Positions 22,030 to 56,000 of a DNA stretch of 64,000 bases are shown here, piece by piece. The position numbers and the translations under genes are program-made. The DNA comes from Anadara kagoshimensis (lineage: Eukaryota; Mollusca; Bivalvia; Arcoida; Arcidae), in the NCBI GenBank assembly GCA_021292105.1, contig CM037871.1, positions 20,952,057 to 21,016,056 of the forward strand, written 5' to 3'. Positions within the stretch are counted from its first letter, which is position 1, and every line of letters starts with the position of its first letter. A model generated the notes under the pieces. The model saw only the letters and a program-made list of their open reading frames with translations, made no database searches and was not told where the DNA came from.

Positions 22030-25000
22030 CTACCAGTTTATTTTAAAGACATCCAGCAGATTTTAAGTTGTGTTACTGACAACATTGATCACATTAGATA
22101 TGGCTTGGGAGAAGGAGAAATTTGATATACAGGTAATAAAAATACATGGCTTGAGAAGAGAAATTTTGTAGTTATTTCCATTGTACAGCAGTAGGAACAA
22201 AATTAATGGACAAAACAATACAAAGGACACATAATTTTGATTAAAGCTGGTTGTTAAGTGTTATCTTTAATGATAAGAGCACATGAAACTCGTAACAACA
22301 CAATACTGTAAATTAGGAAATTTTCAAATTCAATTTTTTTTTTGTGTCAAGTTTGCCAGATTACCAAGATGCGAGAATTCTATTTTGATATAATTTCCTT
22401 GCATTTACACTGAGCATCATCGGTTGATGCAAAAAAAAATGAAAATACGCAATCTTAAAATGGCGAATTTCTGGCAAAAAAAACTGACGCAAAAATTTCC
22501 CAAATTACAGAACTTTCTACATGAAAATATAACATACCTAACAAAATTTCAACACCTGTTGTTCTGGGAAAAAATTCAATCCAGATTTTAAACGTACATG
22601 CATAATGCAACACCGGGTACACTAAGACCTTTTTTAAAACGGCATTTCATAGCTTGTCTGACTAGCATTCAATTCACAAGGCTACACAAAATCCACCTGT
22701 TTCTGTATTTTTAAAATGCCATATGTCAATAATCCAAACCTATTTTGTATAATTAAACTTGTACAAAAAATATACACAGGGGAACTTGACATGTTACACA
22801 TTTAAGCCTTTATAACTTCGCTTCGTGGTCAAGATTAATTTTGTTAGAAGTTTCAAAATTAAAACTCTTTATGTCGCTAAAACAAGCAAAATATTATTCA
22901 TTCCCAAACAGGCAAGACTTTTTATTTAATCCAAAACATTTCCATATTATACATGTAAAGGTAATTACAAACTGTTCAGGCATTTAAGCAAATTTTTATA
23001 TTATTTCAAATATAAATTGGCAATGGGTGAAATTTTATTCCAATGTGGTTATGACGCCTTCCAATCATTACTAGTCAATTCAATCTTTTAAATCAATTCT
23101 AATCTTATCATTTAATACTGACTGTCACTTAACAAATCATTGTACATTTCAATTAGGGCTTCTTATAAAAATGTCTATCAATTAACGGATTCAAGTCGGT
23201 TAAAACATCTTCAGGTCATCCTGTACTCCTATGTAACAAATATTTTTGTTGTATTTTCTATCCTATCTAAACACTTCATTCAACGTTTTTGAGTAAACAT
23301 TCTATTTTAAGATGGCATTAAATAACTTCATTAAGATACCATGTTTGATGTTTCAAAAATGTGTTAACAAAATTTTTATTTTTACCAAAATAAATGTCAC
23401 TCTAAATTTGATTTATATTTGTAATGTCATGTCATGTATACTGTAAATATTCCATTTTTCTGATTTTACTGCAACATGTAATGCCTACAAACAATAATTG
23501 ATGGATTGCTGGTCATGACTACAATGTTCCAACAAAGGCCCAGCATGCTTGAATTATATGCAAAAACAATGAAAAATCGTTCTGAATTGTGCCGTTTAAT
23601 GACGACATCGAAAATAGTATGTCATTAGTTGCTGTGACGCTGCCTTGGTACCGCGATGGCTGCCAGTGTCGGAACATTAAAGGCATGGCTGGCAATACAT
23701 CAATTAGGTATTACCGTGCTGTAGCCACTGTAGCTAGGAAATTTGCCAGAACAACATGCACAAAAAATAAAATAAAATAGATTACTTGACTCATTGTGAA
23801 AATAAGGATTTTTGCTAGAAGATACAAATACAGATTTCAACATTGTAATGTAAATTAAAGGATTAATCTAGACTAGAAATGGCTATAAACTCGTTTAGAT
23901 TTCGGCCAGAACAATTGAAAGATTTATGGATAACAATAAGACAGCACAAACATACAGGTAATCGGAAATAATGAAAGATGTTTTTATTTTTACACACTAA
24001 AGATGGAAACAACATTCACTGATAGCAAATCCCTTCTTTTTCAATTGTTCGCGTTTCCAGAGGGATTTCTTCTCAACTGAAAAGAACTAATCTGGCATTC
24101 CTTAAAAAAATTTCAGGACCATAAAAAAATTTGGATTTCAGTTGACTATCTGATACCTGATTAGACATTTAAGTTTCATTTTATATGTATATTACTAGCA
24201 CGTTTATAAATCGGACATTGTATCCATGTAAACAAATACATGTAGGCCAGAAAAACACTATTTTCAGTGTATATATTGTCCCTTTGAAATTGACCCAGTG
24301 TCATTTGCATTGTTTCTGCAACCAGACAGAATATTTATTTGACTTTTCAGCTATTGGTACTGTCAAACCAAACAGATAACATTCACCTTACATACATCTT
24401 AGGAAATGTACATGTATCTTGTAAAATAAGGTACATTTAGTTTAATTTGGACAAAATTCTACAAATGTGCAATTATGTTGAGTCTTATTTCTTGTATTAA
24501 TTATCCATCACATTTTTGATAAAGTTAAGAACTTTGAACAAACAAAATGGTTAAAACCGGTTTCAAAACTGTTTACTTCATGTAACAATAGTTTTTGTCA
24601 CAAACTTAAATCTTGGGAATAAGTTTCAGTAATATTTTAGTCTATAATTATTTACTCTCTACAAGATACAGTTTTTTCAATTTAATAAGAGAAGCGACCC
24701 TCAATGCTTAAAACACTTCCTATTCTATCTATCCCATCTTTATATCTCCCTCCTCTCTCTCTCTGTTTCCACGTTCTGCGGTAATCAATCAATATTGTTA
24801 CTTTAAGGGGTACCCACATTTAACCTTTATTACCAATACAAGACGTTTCATTATAAAGATAGCTGCAAAATTCATATGTAATAATTAGGTCCTGGTCTTA
24901 ATATCAGGAATAAAATTTTAATTACTGGCATTTACTACTTTTTTTTTTTTCTAATTCAATTTATTCTCACAATAAAGAATTGCAATATCAACCCAAACCA

Positions 25001-25580
25001 ATGCAGATGTTTTCAAGGTCATATACAAGTTATTAAAACAAGAAACCATTCCTTATCATTATTATAAGCTTCAGAAAAAAATAAGAAATTAAAAAAAAAT
25101 TAAAAACAAACTTCAAAACAGCCAGTGAACCTCGTTACGTTGGTGGCCACACTGATTTAGCGTACATGTAACTTCATGCTACTTGTATAACAATACGCTG
25201 TTTTTAACGCTGATATTGTCCCAACACTACTATCTCACTTCTACACTGTTTGATGATGGTAAACGCTTTCTAGCAGTGTCCATTTACGATTGTATTTGAA
25301 TCAGGCATCTGCCCTACCGTTGCAGTTACCTCCCCTTCTGTTGAGGAATGCACCAATCAGCATTCGATGGTCGATGATGCTGGATCTGAATGTGCTTCAT
25401 TCCTGTCTGAGGGCTCCTCAGGTTGGTGAGGGGCACCAAGTGCCACAATGTGGGTGGCATTGCATCGGATGAGGCAGTTTTGATTAAGAGACACTGCACT
25501 TATTGCTAGCTTTGCTGTTGATCATTGTCTTTTTGACATTCATGTCTATCTGCCACACTGCTCACGGCCACAGCTAGATC
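22030..25580 (-). other. Probable UPF1 3' UTR / 3' flank
   Basis: This 3.5 kb lies directly 3' of the UPF1 stop codon. Apart from one MITE (23496-23706) it shows no dispersed repeats or coding exons. The several minus-strand AATAAA hexamers (for example at 24960-24965 and 22037-22042, read as TTTATT on the plus strand) do not single out one poly(A) site. The unusually repeat-poor character compared with the introns suggests retained transcribed sequence, but the 3' end cannot be placed. Confidence 0.4.
23496..23706. mobile_element. MITE with TTGACG-type termini, copy 2 (decayed)
   Basis: The left end AATTGATGGATTGCTGGTCA and the right end GGCTGGCAATACATCAATT correspond to the inverted ends of the element at 2911. 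Internal landmarks GCCATCGCGGTACCA-type text and TGTTCCGACA/TGTTCCAACA are shared. Confidence 0.6.
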
Positions 25581-47107
<21,527 letters not shown>

Positions 47108-47300
47108 TTACTGAAATTGTTTTGATATCGATGGTGGTATCGAGAAATAAATAACTACGACGAGTCCTCTTGAATTTGGATCCGCAACTGAAATTTACAC
47201 ATTCGCCACTTCACGCCATTTCGTTCTACATGAGTTTACGTCACAACGGCATGAATCGGTGATATTTTGTACACTTAACACAGAAAATGATGACGTAGAA
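47108..47300 (-). promoter_or_regulatory. Candidate UPF1 promoter region
   Basis: Directly upstream of the UPF1 start. It contains a CRE-like TTACGTCAC near 47230, a TGACGTAG near 47290 and an AAATGGCG (minus strand) resembling a YY1 site near 47218. No TATA box is evident. Position and motifs suggest a housekeeping promoter; transcription start is not determinable. Confidence 0.4.
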
Positions 47301-47984
47301 CCCAAACATCCCGGCACACATGTGTTATACGCGAACTTATGAAAGAGTTATCGCTCAAGGTAAGGTTGATATGAGGTTAATGGAAACGATGTAAATCAAA
47401 TGACAAAGCACTCTTTTTCCAAAAACTGTTTTAAACTGCCGTTTTATATAGGCCTACTGTTTGTTTAGATATAGATCTACTGGTTTCAAAGAAACTATGG
47501 GTCATAATAATTTCCATATCTGACCCCCCCCCTTTCACAAATGACAGTCGAATCAGAAATTATTTTTAAGCTATTTGTAAATTTTGAAATTGAATTTCAG
47601 TGAGTCATTTTTCATTTTTGAAATCAAAGAGTAAAATTATGGGGGCTAATTAAAAAAAGCCACTGTACATAAGCCCCCCTCCACTTTTTTGTCTGTTCTA
47701 AAGCACAGGCACTTGTTTCTGATATTAAAAAAATAACACTCTATACTGAAACATAACACAAGGTATCCATCTTCACGCTATCCAAAACATTGACCCCCCT
47801 TGGTTTTTCTTTGTTTTTGATGTAATGCTGGAGGATTTAAAAACACAACATATACCATTCTTTTCTACATATGTTCAGCTAAAGAATTTGATTTTTATTT
47901 GTCTATTTTTCATGCCTCTGAATTTATTTACAACAATTTCTAGCTCTGTGTCTTTTAGAGGTGAAGGTTTAGAAATTCTCGGTT

Positions 47985-48035
47985 TCGGTGTGACGTCACA
48001 GATGAAGATGGCGACTCAAGACACCTTGGAAACGG
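47985..48035 (+). promoter_or_regulatory. CRE plus YY1-like start region, possible 5' exon of the downstream + strand gene
   Basis: TGTGACGTCACA, a full palindromic CRE, is followed within ten bases by AAGATGGCGACTCAAG, a YY1-type initiator with an ATG (48008), then ACG/GTGACA, a weak splice donor. The frame from this ATG closes at a TAG about 14 codons on. The coding exon at 53039 is preceded by an acceptor at 53007, so a 5' non-coding exon must lie somewhere upstream; this is the best candidate seen. Confidence 0.35.
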
Positions 48036-48059
48036 TGACACTAACCCCTTAGATACTAT

Positions 48060-49221
48060 AGATTTATATAGTGATTCGTACAGGCCAACATTAAAAAATG
48101 GAATAAAATTTAAGTTTTGCAAGGTTATACGACATGAAACTTTCCACAAAAAAATTATGACTTTAATAAATGATTAGAGACTTTCAAAATTTATCAAAAA
48201 GTCAAAAATATTTAATTTATAAGGCGTTAAATTTGGGAATTCGGGCGGGGTAAAAATAAAGTTTAATAGAATAACCATGGAGCATGGGGAACATTCTTTA
48301 AATTTGTTTTGTAACATTTTTTTTTAAATATTACAGTATAACATTATAAATATTTAAATAATTATTTCATATATTTTTCCGATTGTGTATTTCTGATCAG
48401 TAAAATATGCATGAACTTGTAATTTAATGGTACCTCTCATTCTCATTCTCTGTATCTCAAATTCTGTCGCAATTCATTTTCTGACCCTGGTATAACTCCA
48501 AATTTTAATATTTCCATGATATCGTCATAAAACAATTTTAAAACTTGAAATTTAAAAATAATTTAAAATTATAATAACTTAGAAATCGTCTCTATTTAAA
48601 TTACATAAAAAACAATATTGGTTAAAACATCCCGGGATCCATGCAACACCCGGAAAAACTTGGAATAAAACATTCTTTTATTTTTTCACTATATTTATTT
48701 GATCTCAATTTATTAAAGGTAGAATTTACATCCGATTCTTACTTACCGGTAATTAAGAGATTATCAATAAACTACAGTACCGGACATCCTGTTTATTAGA
48801 CATTCCATCACCGGTAATGAAGAGGTAGATCTACCTTACAATATACAAAATTTATTGACAGGTGTTAATATAGGGATAAAGTCTTTACGATGTCCCATAT
48901 TAAATATTAGTTGTCATTAAGTTGGAATTTGGAAAGATGTGTTAAAATGGATTTTAGGTTTATATTTTAATTTTTGATTTTTAATGTATTTAGTGATGGA
49001 CCGAGTAATCGACGGCAGTAAATTAAACTTATTTAAATTCACGAAATGTTGCTATTTGTAATTCAGTTTTAGTCATCTTAAATGTCAAAAATGATTATTT
49101 TACTTTTTAAGTTTCTCGTGTCTTTTACGCAAAAAAGTGAAAGTATTACCAAGTTCGTGACCATTATTCACGCCGACGGACAGATCAGTCCTTTTAAAAA
49201 ATAGATATAAATTTACCTATA
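48060..49221. other. AT-rich intergenic stretch without recognisable genes
   Basis: No coding exon, SINE or tandem array is recognised. A TTACCGGTAAT palindrome-like motif occurs near 48745 with a relative (CACCGGTAATG) near 48812. The sequence is otherwise A/T runs. Confidence 0.5.
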
Positions 49222-49800
49222 CAGTGCTCCAAGTAGCCTAGTAATTACTCGAAATTTGCGACCAAAAATTGGCTATTGCGACTACAAATTGTCAGACGAT
49301 CGCCATTATGTCAAATAATTTTTTTGAGTTTGGCCACTAAAAATCGGAAATCCGGAAATTTTGTTCATGACCCGTCACCCAATCTGACAAATAGTCTCGC
49401 CATCAATAATATCTTAAAAGCGCTTGAATCAAAGCAGGACTGGTGACTTTATAGTTTAAAGCGCATAACTGACTGTGATCTAATTTTGCATAATGGCAGC
49501 CAAACGGCAAAAATCACTTTTTGATTTGGGTTTTGTTACGACTTTTACTTCCTCTAAATGATCAAGTTTGATTGTCTTCTCATTGCTCTGCCTAAAAAGT
49601 TGCCTCCCGTGGCGGGGCCAATCCGAGGATCTCACTAAACCATTCAATTGGTAGTAGCGACGGGCGGTGTGATTAGAATTCATTTATAAGGTTTGGCCAC
49701 CAAGAATTTTACCTGGCGACAAAAATCTTGAAATGGCTACTGAAATTTTTGAATTGTTTGCCATGTGGCTACCAGTTTTCAACATCTGCTTGGAGCACTG
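49222..49800. mobile_element. hAT-like element, CAGTGCTCC ends, 5-bp target duplication, carrying an 18S rRNA fragment
   Basis: Termini CAGTGCTCCAAG at 49222 and CTTGGAGCACTG ending at 49800 are exact inverses, flanked by CTATA on both sides. Subterminal text (GGCTATTGCGACTAC, TTTGGCCACTAAAAATC) resembles the element at 44344. The centre is a fragment of 18S rDNA in reverse orientation (49535-49670). Confidence 0.82.
49535..49670 (-). pseudogene. Fragment of the 3' end of 18S (SSU) rRNA
   Basis: On the minus strand the sequence reads ACACCGCCCGTCGCTACTAC, then TTGAATGGTTTAGTGAG, CCTCGGATTGGCCCCG, GAGAAGACAATCAAACTTGA and TCATTTAGAGGAAGTAAAAG then TCGTAAC. This is the universal decoding-site and helix-44 region near the end of eukaryotic 18S rRNA. 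The differences from a usual animal sequence are mostly C-to-T or G-to-A at CpG sites (for example ACCAATTG for ACCGATTG), as expected for a methylated, non-functional copy. It stops just before the GGTTTCCGTAGG block and starts at the universal ACACCGCCC site. Confidence 0.9.
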
Positions 49801-50066
49801 CTATAAATTATTCTTTTTAAAATCATTCCATCCATATGACAATGTTATCAAATAGACTTGACTACAAATTTCATGAAAATAGCTTAAAGACTCAAATAAA
49901 GTTTAATATCCGTGGTAAAAAATAGTACATTTGTATCATTTACTATGCTATATAACGGCATGTTGTCACCGTATCTAAGGCCACAGATAACATCTTTACC
50001 TGAAATGCCCGGATGTCCAGAACCGAGAATTGATTTGGAAAATGTACTATCTTTATTTATTTATTT

Positions 50067-52269
50067 AAGGAATAACTGTGATATTATTTTTTTTATTGGT
50101 GTATAACAGAAAAAACGATTTGCACACTGGATAATGCATGTAGCGCATTATTCAAAAGTGTGCAAATCGTTTTTAGCTCACCTGGCCTAAAGGCCATGTG
50201 AGCTTTTGCCATCACTCGGCGTCCGTCGTCCGTCAGTCCGTCCGTCAGTCTGTCAGTCTGTCAGTCCGTCTGTAAACTTTTCACATTTTGGCTATCTCCT
50301 CTGAAACCCCTGAACCAATTTTAACCAAACTTTACAGGAATGATGTATGGAAGGTCCTTTACTTAGATTGCCGAAATTTTTTTGATCCGCCAAAAAACAT
50401 GGCTGCCAGCGCAGAAGATAGTTTTACATTGGACCCTATGGGAAAAATGCATTTTTGACTATTTCCTCAGAAATGACTGAAGCAAATTTAACCAAACTTC
50501 ACAGGAATGATGTATGGAAGGTCCTTTATTTAGATTGCCAAAATTTTTCTGATCTGTCAAAAAACATGGCCGCCAGCACAGAAGATAGTTTAACATTAGA
50601 CCCTATGGGAAAAGCATATATTTGCTATCTTCTTTGAAACCACTGAGCCAATTTGAACCAAACTTTACAGGAATAATGTATGCAAGGTCATTTACTAAGA
50701 TTGCCCAATTTTTTTTGATCCGCCAAAAAAAATGGCCGCCAAGGCCAAACAAAGTTTAACATTGGGCCCTATGGGAAAACGCACATTTTGGCTATCTCCT
50801 CTGAAACAACTGAACCGAATTCAATTACACTTTACAGGAATAATGTATGGAAGGTCTTTTGCAAAGATTGCCGAAATTTTTCTGATCCGCCTAAAAATAT
50901 GGCTGCCAGCGGGGAACATAGTTTAACATTGGACCCTATAGGAAAAACACATTTTGGCTATCTCCTCTAAAACTATTGAAGCAAACTTAACCAAACTTTA
51001 CAGGAATGATGTATAGAAGGTCCTTTACATAGATTGCCAAAATTTTCCTGATTGGCCAAAAAACATGGCTGCCAGCGCAAAAGGTAGTTTAACATTGGAC
51101 CCTATGGGAAAAACACATTTTTGACTATGTCCTCAGAAATGACTGAAGCAAATTGAACCAAACTTTACAGGAATGATGTATAGAAGGTCCTTTACTTAGA
51201 TTGCCAAAATTTTTCTGATCCGCCGAAAAACATGGCCGCCAGGGCAGAAGATAGTTTAACATTGGACCCTATGGGAAAAACGCATTTTTGACTATGTCCT
51301 CAGAAATGACTGAAGCAAATTGAACCAAACTTTACAGGAATGATGTATAGAAGGTCCTTTACATAGATTGTCAAAATTTTTCTGATCCGCCAAAAAACAT
51401 GGCTGCCAGCGGAGAACATAGTTTCACATTGGACCCTATGGGAAAAGCATATATATGCTATCTCCTCTGAAGCTAGTGAAGCAAATTGAACCAAACATTA
51501 CAGGAATGATGTATAAAAGGTCCTTTACATAGATTGCCAAAAATTTTCTGATCTGCCAAAAAAACATGGCTGTCAGCGCAAAAGATAGTTGGACTTTATG
51601 GGAAAAACACATTTTTGACTATGTCCTCAGAAATGAATGAAGCAAATTGAACCAAACTTTACAGGAATGATGTATAGAAGGTCCTTTACATAGTTTGCCA
51701 AAATTTTCCTGATCTGCCATAAAACATGGCTGCCAGTGGAGAACATTGTTTCACATTGGACCCTATGGGAAAAGCATATATTTGCTATTATTTCCTTTGA
51801 AGCTACTAAAGCAAATTGAATCAAACTTTACAGGAATGATGTATGAAAGGTCCTTTATTAGATTGACCAATTCAAATTGCCCGTTTCATTTACAATTAAG
51901 GCAAAACACTTTTAAAATCTCGGAAGCTGAAATTTCATTGGACAATAAATGTTACAACAGTGGCTCATTCACATATGCCCCTAAACTGTGTTTCCTCAGA
52001 TCTCCCACTCCGCGCCTATATCAAAAATGGGGGAGCAAGTGAGAGATGTGATTTTAATCAGATTGAAAAAAAAACTGTGAATGGTACATATAGTTCTACA
52101 GTGATTTCCTTAGCCATTCTGTCTGATATAAACAGTGCATTTTTTCATCACTGGAATACAAATTTGCTTTAAAAGCATTTTAGTCAGGTGAGCGATACAG
52201 GCTCAGCCACACTGAGCCTCTGGTTTCTTTTATACACCAATAAAAAAAATAATATCACAGTTATTCCTT
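50067..52269. mobile_element. 2.2-kb element bounded by 39-bp perfect inverted repeats
   Basis: AAGGAATAACTGTGATATTA and its onward 19 bases at 50067-50105 recur as an exact inverse at 52231-52269. Just inside the left repeat is a hairpin (50109-50174) of ACGATTTGCACAC and GTGTGCAAATCGT. The rest of the interior is the pearl-like repeat 50174-52225. No transposase frame is visible, so it would be non-autonomous. Confidence 0.8.
50174..52225 (+). mobile_element. Pearl-like element with 167-bp tandem core
   Basis: Starts TTTTAGCTCACCTGG and ends CAGGTGAGCG, with GAGCCTCTGG after it. A CCGTCCGTCAGTCTGTCAGT run follows the head. The core is a tandem array of about ten units of 166-168 bases (ACAGGAA recurs at 50334, 50501, 50667, 50834), with phrases AAAAACATGGCTGCCAGCG and ACATTGGACCCTATGGG. 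Same end structure as 9443-10652 but unrelated core. Short frames through it are not genes. Confidence 0.75.
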
Positions 52270-53007
52270 ATAATTTAATTTAGACATTCTTTAATTATTC
52301 AAGAAATTAAAAGAAAACCCCAAAAAATCTGAAACATTTAAATCAAGTTTAATTATATCTACATCGATAGTCATCATAAGGCGGATGAATATGACCCTAT
52401 TGTTTTTTTATAATCGTGATCTCATTCAGTGATGAGTATTGCAGATGTAAACAATGAAGAAGTTCCGGTTAAATCGGCCAAAACGGGGCAAGTGGGCGGA
52501 GCTAATCTAATTTTTTTTTATTGAGGTATAAAGAAAAAAATTGGTCACGTGGTCTCCATTGTTTTGTATTGTGTTCTGTTGTATAAACAAATTTTAATTA
52601 AATTATTTATAATTACTTGTGGAACTCTACTGAATACCAGCTAGGTATCCTTTTAGAATAATGGTAGTCATAATTAGTACCTTAGTGGTGTTGGTTTCCT
52701 TCATTTTTAACACTTTTATATAAATACAATGTACGAATAAATTGGGAATATTACCATTATCGATTGGGGAAAAAGCATACTTTATTGCATTGGCAATGGC
52801 ATCCAATATCGACCTCAAATTTGCATCAGTGAGACCCCTGCTTTCAAGTTTTCTGGTTTTAGGCTCTGTAACATATTACTGGGCTCTTTAATTTTGAAAT
52901 GGCTAATTTTTTCACTCCAACTGTTTGAGAGTCTGAGCTAACTCTGCAGAAGAATTGTTCATCAAATTAGTTTGTAAATTAGTTCAATGCATTTTTTTTT
53001 TTTTTAG
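52270..53007 (+). other. Region upstream of the unrecognised + strand gene
   Basis: No coding exon is seen. It holds a GGGCAAGTGGGCGGAGC GC-box-like stretch near 52490 and an E-box (GGTCACGTGGTC) near 52545, which could act as a promoter if transcription starts here. A poly-T run and AG at 53006-53007 look like a splice acceptor. Confidence 0.35.
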
Positions 53008-53038
53008 TTGATGTAAGATACAAGTAACTTTCTCTTGT

Positions 53039-56000
53039 ATGGCCGTGTTAAATGCGCTTCTATCTAGAAATAGAAGCTGTTTAAGTCAATACGCATGGAA
53101 GTATTTTTACAATGAATATATTGTAAAATATGTTTTGAAATTGTTGGATAATGAACAATTCAGCACACTCAATAAGTTTTGGAAAATGTACAGGCCAAGA
53201 CATCAATACCGCTATGGCATAAGAAGATTGCCACCACCAGCTGTACTACAGATGCCTTATGGTTTTACTGGTACTCAAGTCCAACCTTTTGCTGGAAATC
53301 TGTACCCTGTAAATTATGGCATGGCACCAGTACAGACAGCACCATCCAATCCAGTTCCTGTACAACAACCGCCTGATGTTAGAGAGGTGATTAGACAGGA
53401 TATTTTGAACCAAATTCAGCCAGGGAGTTCCAGCATGGCATGTACAGCGACGACACATAAACCAATTCCCATCAATAGAGAGGGAAGAAAGTAGGTTATA
53501 TCAGCATTCTGTCTGTGTCACAAAAAACATACAAGACCTAATATGGTACACCCACAATATTTTAACAGCATGTTTACAAAAACTGGAGAATCTATTCTAC
53601 ACAAATACACATGTAGGTATAATTATCATATTGTCACGTGCGTTGATTCACACTGTCGTGCATTCATTTGTCAAAATGATTACCCCTATTTGTATTTGTA
53701 TATACAGACACTTTCATGTTTTGTAAACACTCTGCCAAAATATTGTGGAGAGACTATATAGTACATGGGTTGCCTTTCAAAAGTTTTGTTTAAAATCTTT
53801 GAGATTGTTCCTTTATCTTGTTATCTCAAAACTTCACAAGGAAATGAAAATCAGCTTATCCAAAGTTTGAGAGGGGAGGGGGAAAGGGGTCTCATAATTT
53901 TGCAGACCGGAAATGACCTTATTATCACCCCCATCTTCAACATCTCTTTCACATTAAAATGAAATAAAATTTATCATATTTATAAATGATGGAATAATTA
54001 ATCACCAAAATCATAAATTTTTGGAATTAAGTCGCCAAAATTTCAATTGGATCACCAATGGCGATTTTGGTGAGTGAGATTGTATTGTGAACCCTAGATT
54101 TAATGTGTGATTTTTTTAGCTCACCTGAGCCAAAGGCTCAGATGAGCTATTGCAATCTATCACCGTCCGTCGTCCGTCGTGTGTAAACTTTACATTTTAA
54201 TCTTCTCCTCCAAAACTACTGGGCCATATTTGATGAAACTTGGTGATTATCATGCCTGGGTAACAGCCTTTCAAAATTGTGTTCGGGGTTTGGCCATGCT
54301 CAACAAGATGGCCGCTGTTACTAAAAATAGCAAAAAGACAAAAAAATCTTCTTCTCTGAAACCAAAAGGTGCAAGCAAATTTTGATTGGATATTTGGATT
54401 CAGCATACCTGGGAACATTAAAATTGTGTTTTTCATGAAAATTAGACGAAAAATAGGTTACGCGTTTTTTGCGTAAAATTACATAATTTTTAAAATGAGA
54501 CATTTATTGTTATAACTTCATAACGGCTGAAGATAATTGTATGGAGTTTTCACTGTTGATCTTGTCTTGCAATTTTCTTCCAATTGATGTCAAGGTCGAA
54601 GGCCAAGGTCATGTCCCAGTTTTTGACCTTTGATAAAAAATGCTATTTTTTTAACATTTCTTGTGATAATGGTGTAGGATTTTCAGTTATTTGTAGGTAT
54701 TGACATGACGATCATTTTGATCTATAGATCAGGGTCATGGGTTCAAAGGTCAAGGTCACAGATGTCCAAGAATACAAAAATAGTTAATTATCTGCAAAAC
54801 TATGAATTTTTTGTATAGGCATGTATATCAGAATATTGTAGGTAATGGCACAATGGTCATTTTGATATATGAATAAAGGTCATGGGTTCAAAGGTCAAGG
54901 TCACAGATGTAAACAAGTACGGAAATGGTTAATTATCTCAAAAACTATAAACTTTTTGTATAGGCATGTATATTGGAATATTGTAGGTATTGGCATAACG
55001 ATAATTTTGATATATGAATGAAGGTCATAGGTTCAAAGGTCAAGGTCATAGACGTGAACGAATACTTAAATGGTTAATTATCTCAAAAGCTATAATATTT
55101 TTGTATAGGCATGTATATTGGAATATTGTAGGTATTGGCCTAACGATCATTTTGATATATGAATGAAGGTAATAGGTTCAAAGGTCAAGGTCATAGCTGC
55201 AAACGAATATTTAAATGGTTAATTATCTCAAAAACTATAAACTTTTTGTATAGGCATGTATATTAGAATATTGTAGGCATTTGCACAACGATCATTTTGA
55301 TATATGAATGAAGTTCATAGGTTCAAAGGTCAAGGTCATAGATGCAAACTAATACTTAAATGGTTAATTATCTCAGAAACTATAAATTTTTTGTATAGGC
55401 ATGTATATTAGAATATTGTAGGTATTGGCCTAACGATCATTTTGATATATGAATGAAGTTCATAGGTTCAAAGGTCAAGGTCATAGACACGAACAAATAC
55501 TTAAATGGTTAATTATCTCAAAAACTATAAACTTTTTGTATAGGCATGTATATTGGAATATTGTAGGCATTTGCACAACAATCATTTTAATATATGAATG
55601 AAGGTCATAGGTTCAAAGGTCAAGGTCATAGGTGCAAATGAATACTTAAATGGTTAATTATCTCAAAAACTATAAACTCATTGTATAGGCATTAATATTG
55701 AAATATTGTAGGTATTGGCCTAATGCACATTTTAATATACAGATGTTTTAGCTGTTTATAAATATATATTGTAGCTAGACTTTAAATATGTTATATGTAG
55801 CATACTTATATAATAATTATTATAATTAATTTGCAAAAATACTTGCATATTATTGGCCCTTACTGCTGAAAATTTTGATATTCTCTTTTATTAATGTCAT
55901 TGACCATTGAACCTCTGCATAAGATATGTACTCTTCCTCAGGTGAGCGTTAAGGCCCATGGGCCTCTTGTTTATAGTGTGCTTGTTTACTGGAACATCCA

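Noticed and set aside
49480..49683. A 67-residue minus-strand frame
   Set aside because: It is a translation of the 18S rRNA fragment.
49912..50106. A 64-residue frame left of the 39-bp inverted repeat
   Set aside because: Half of it is the inverted repeat itself; no splice sites or similarity recognised.
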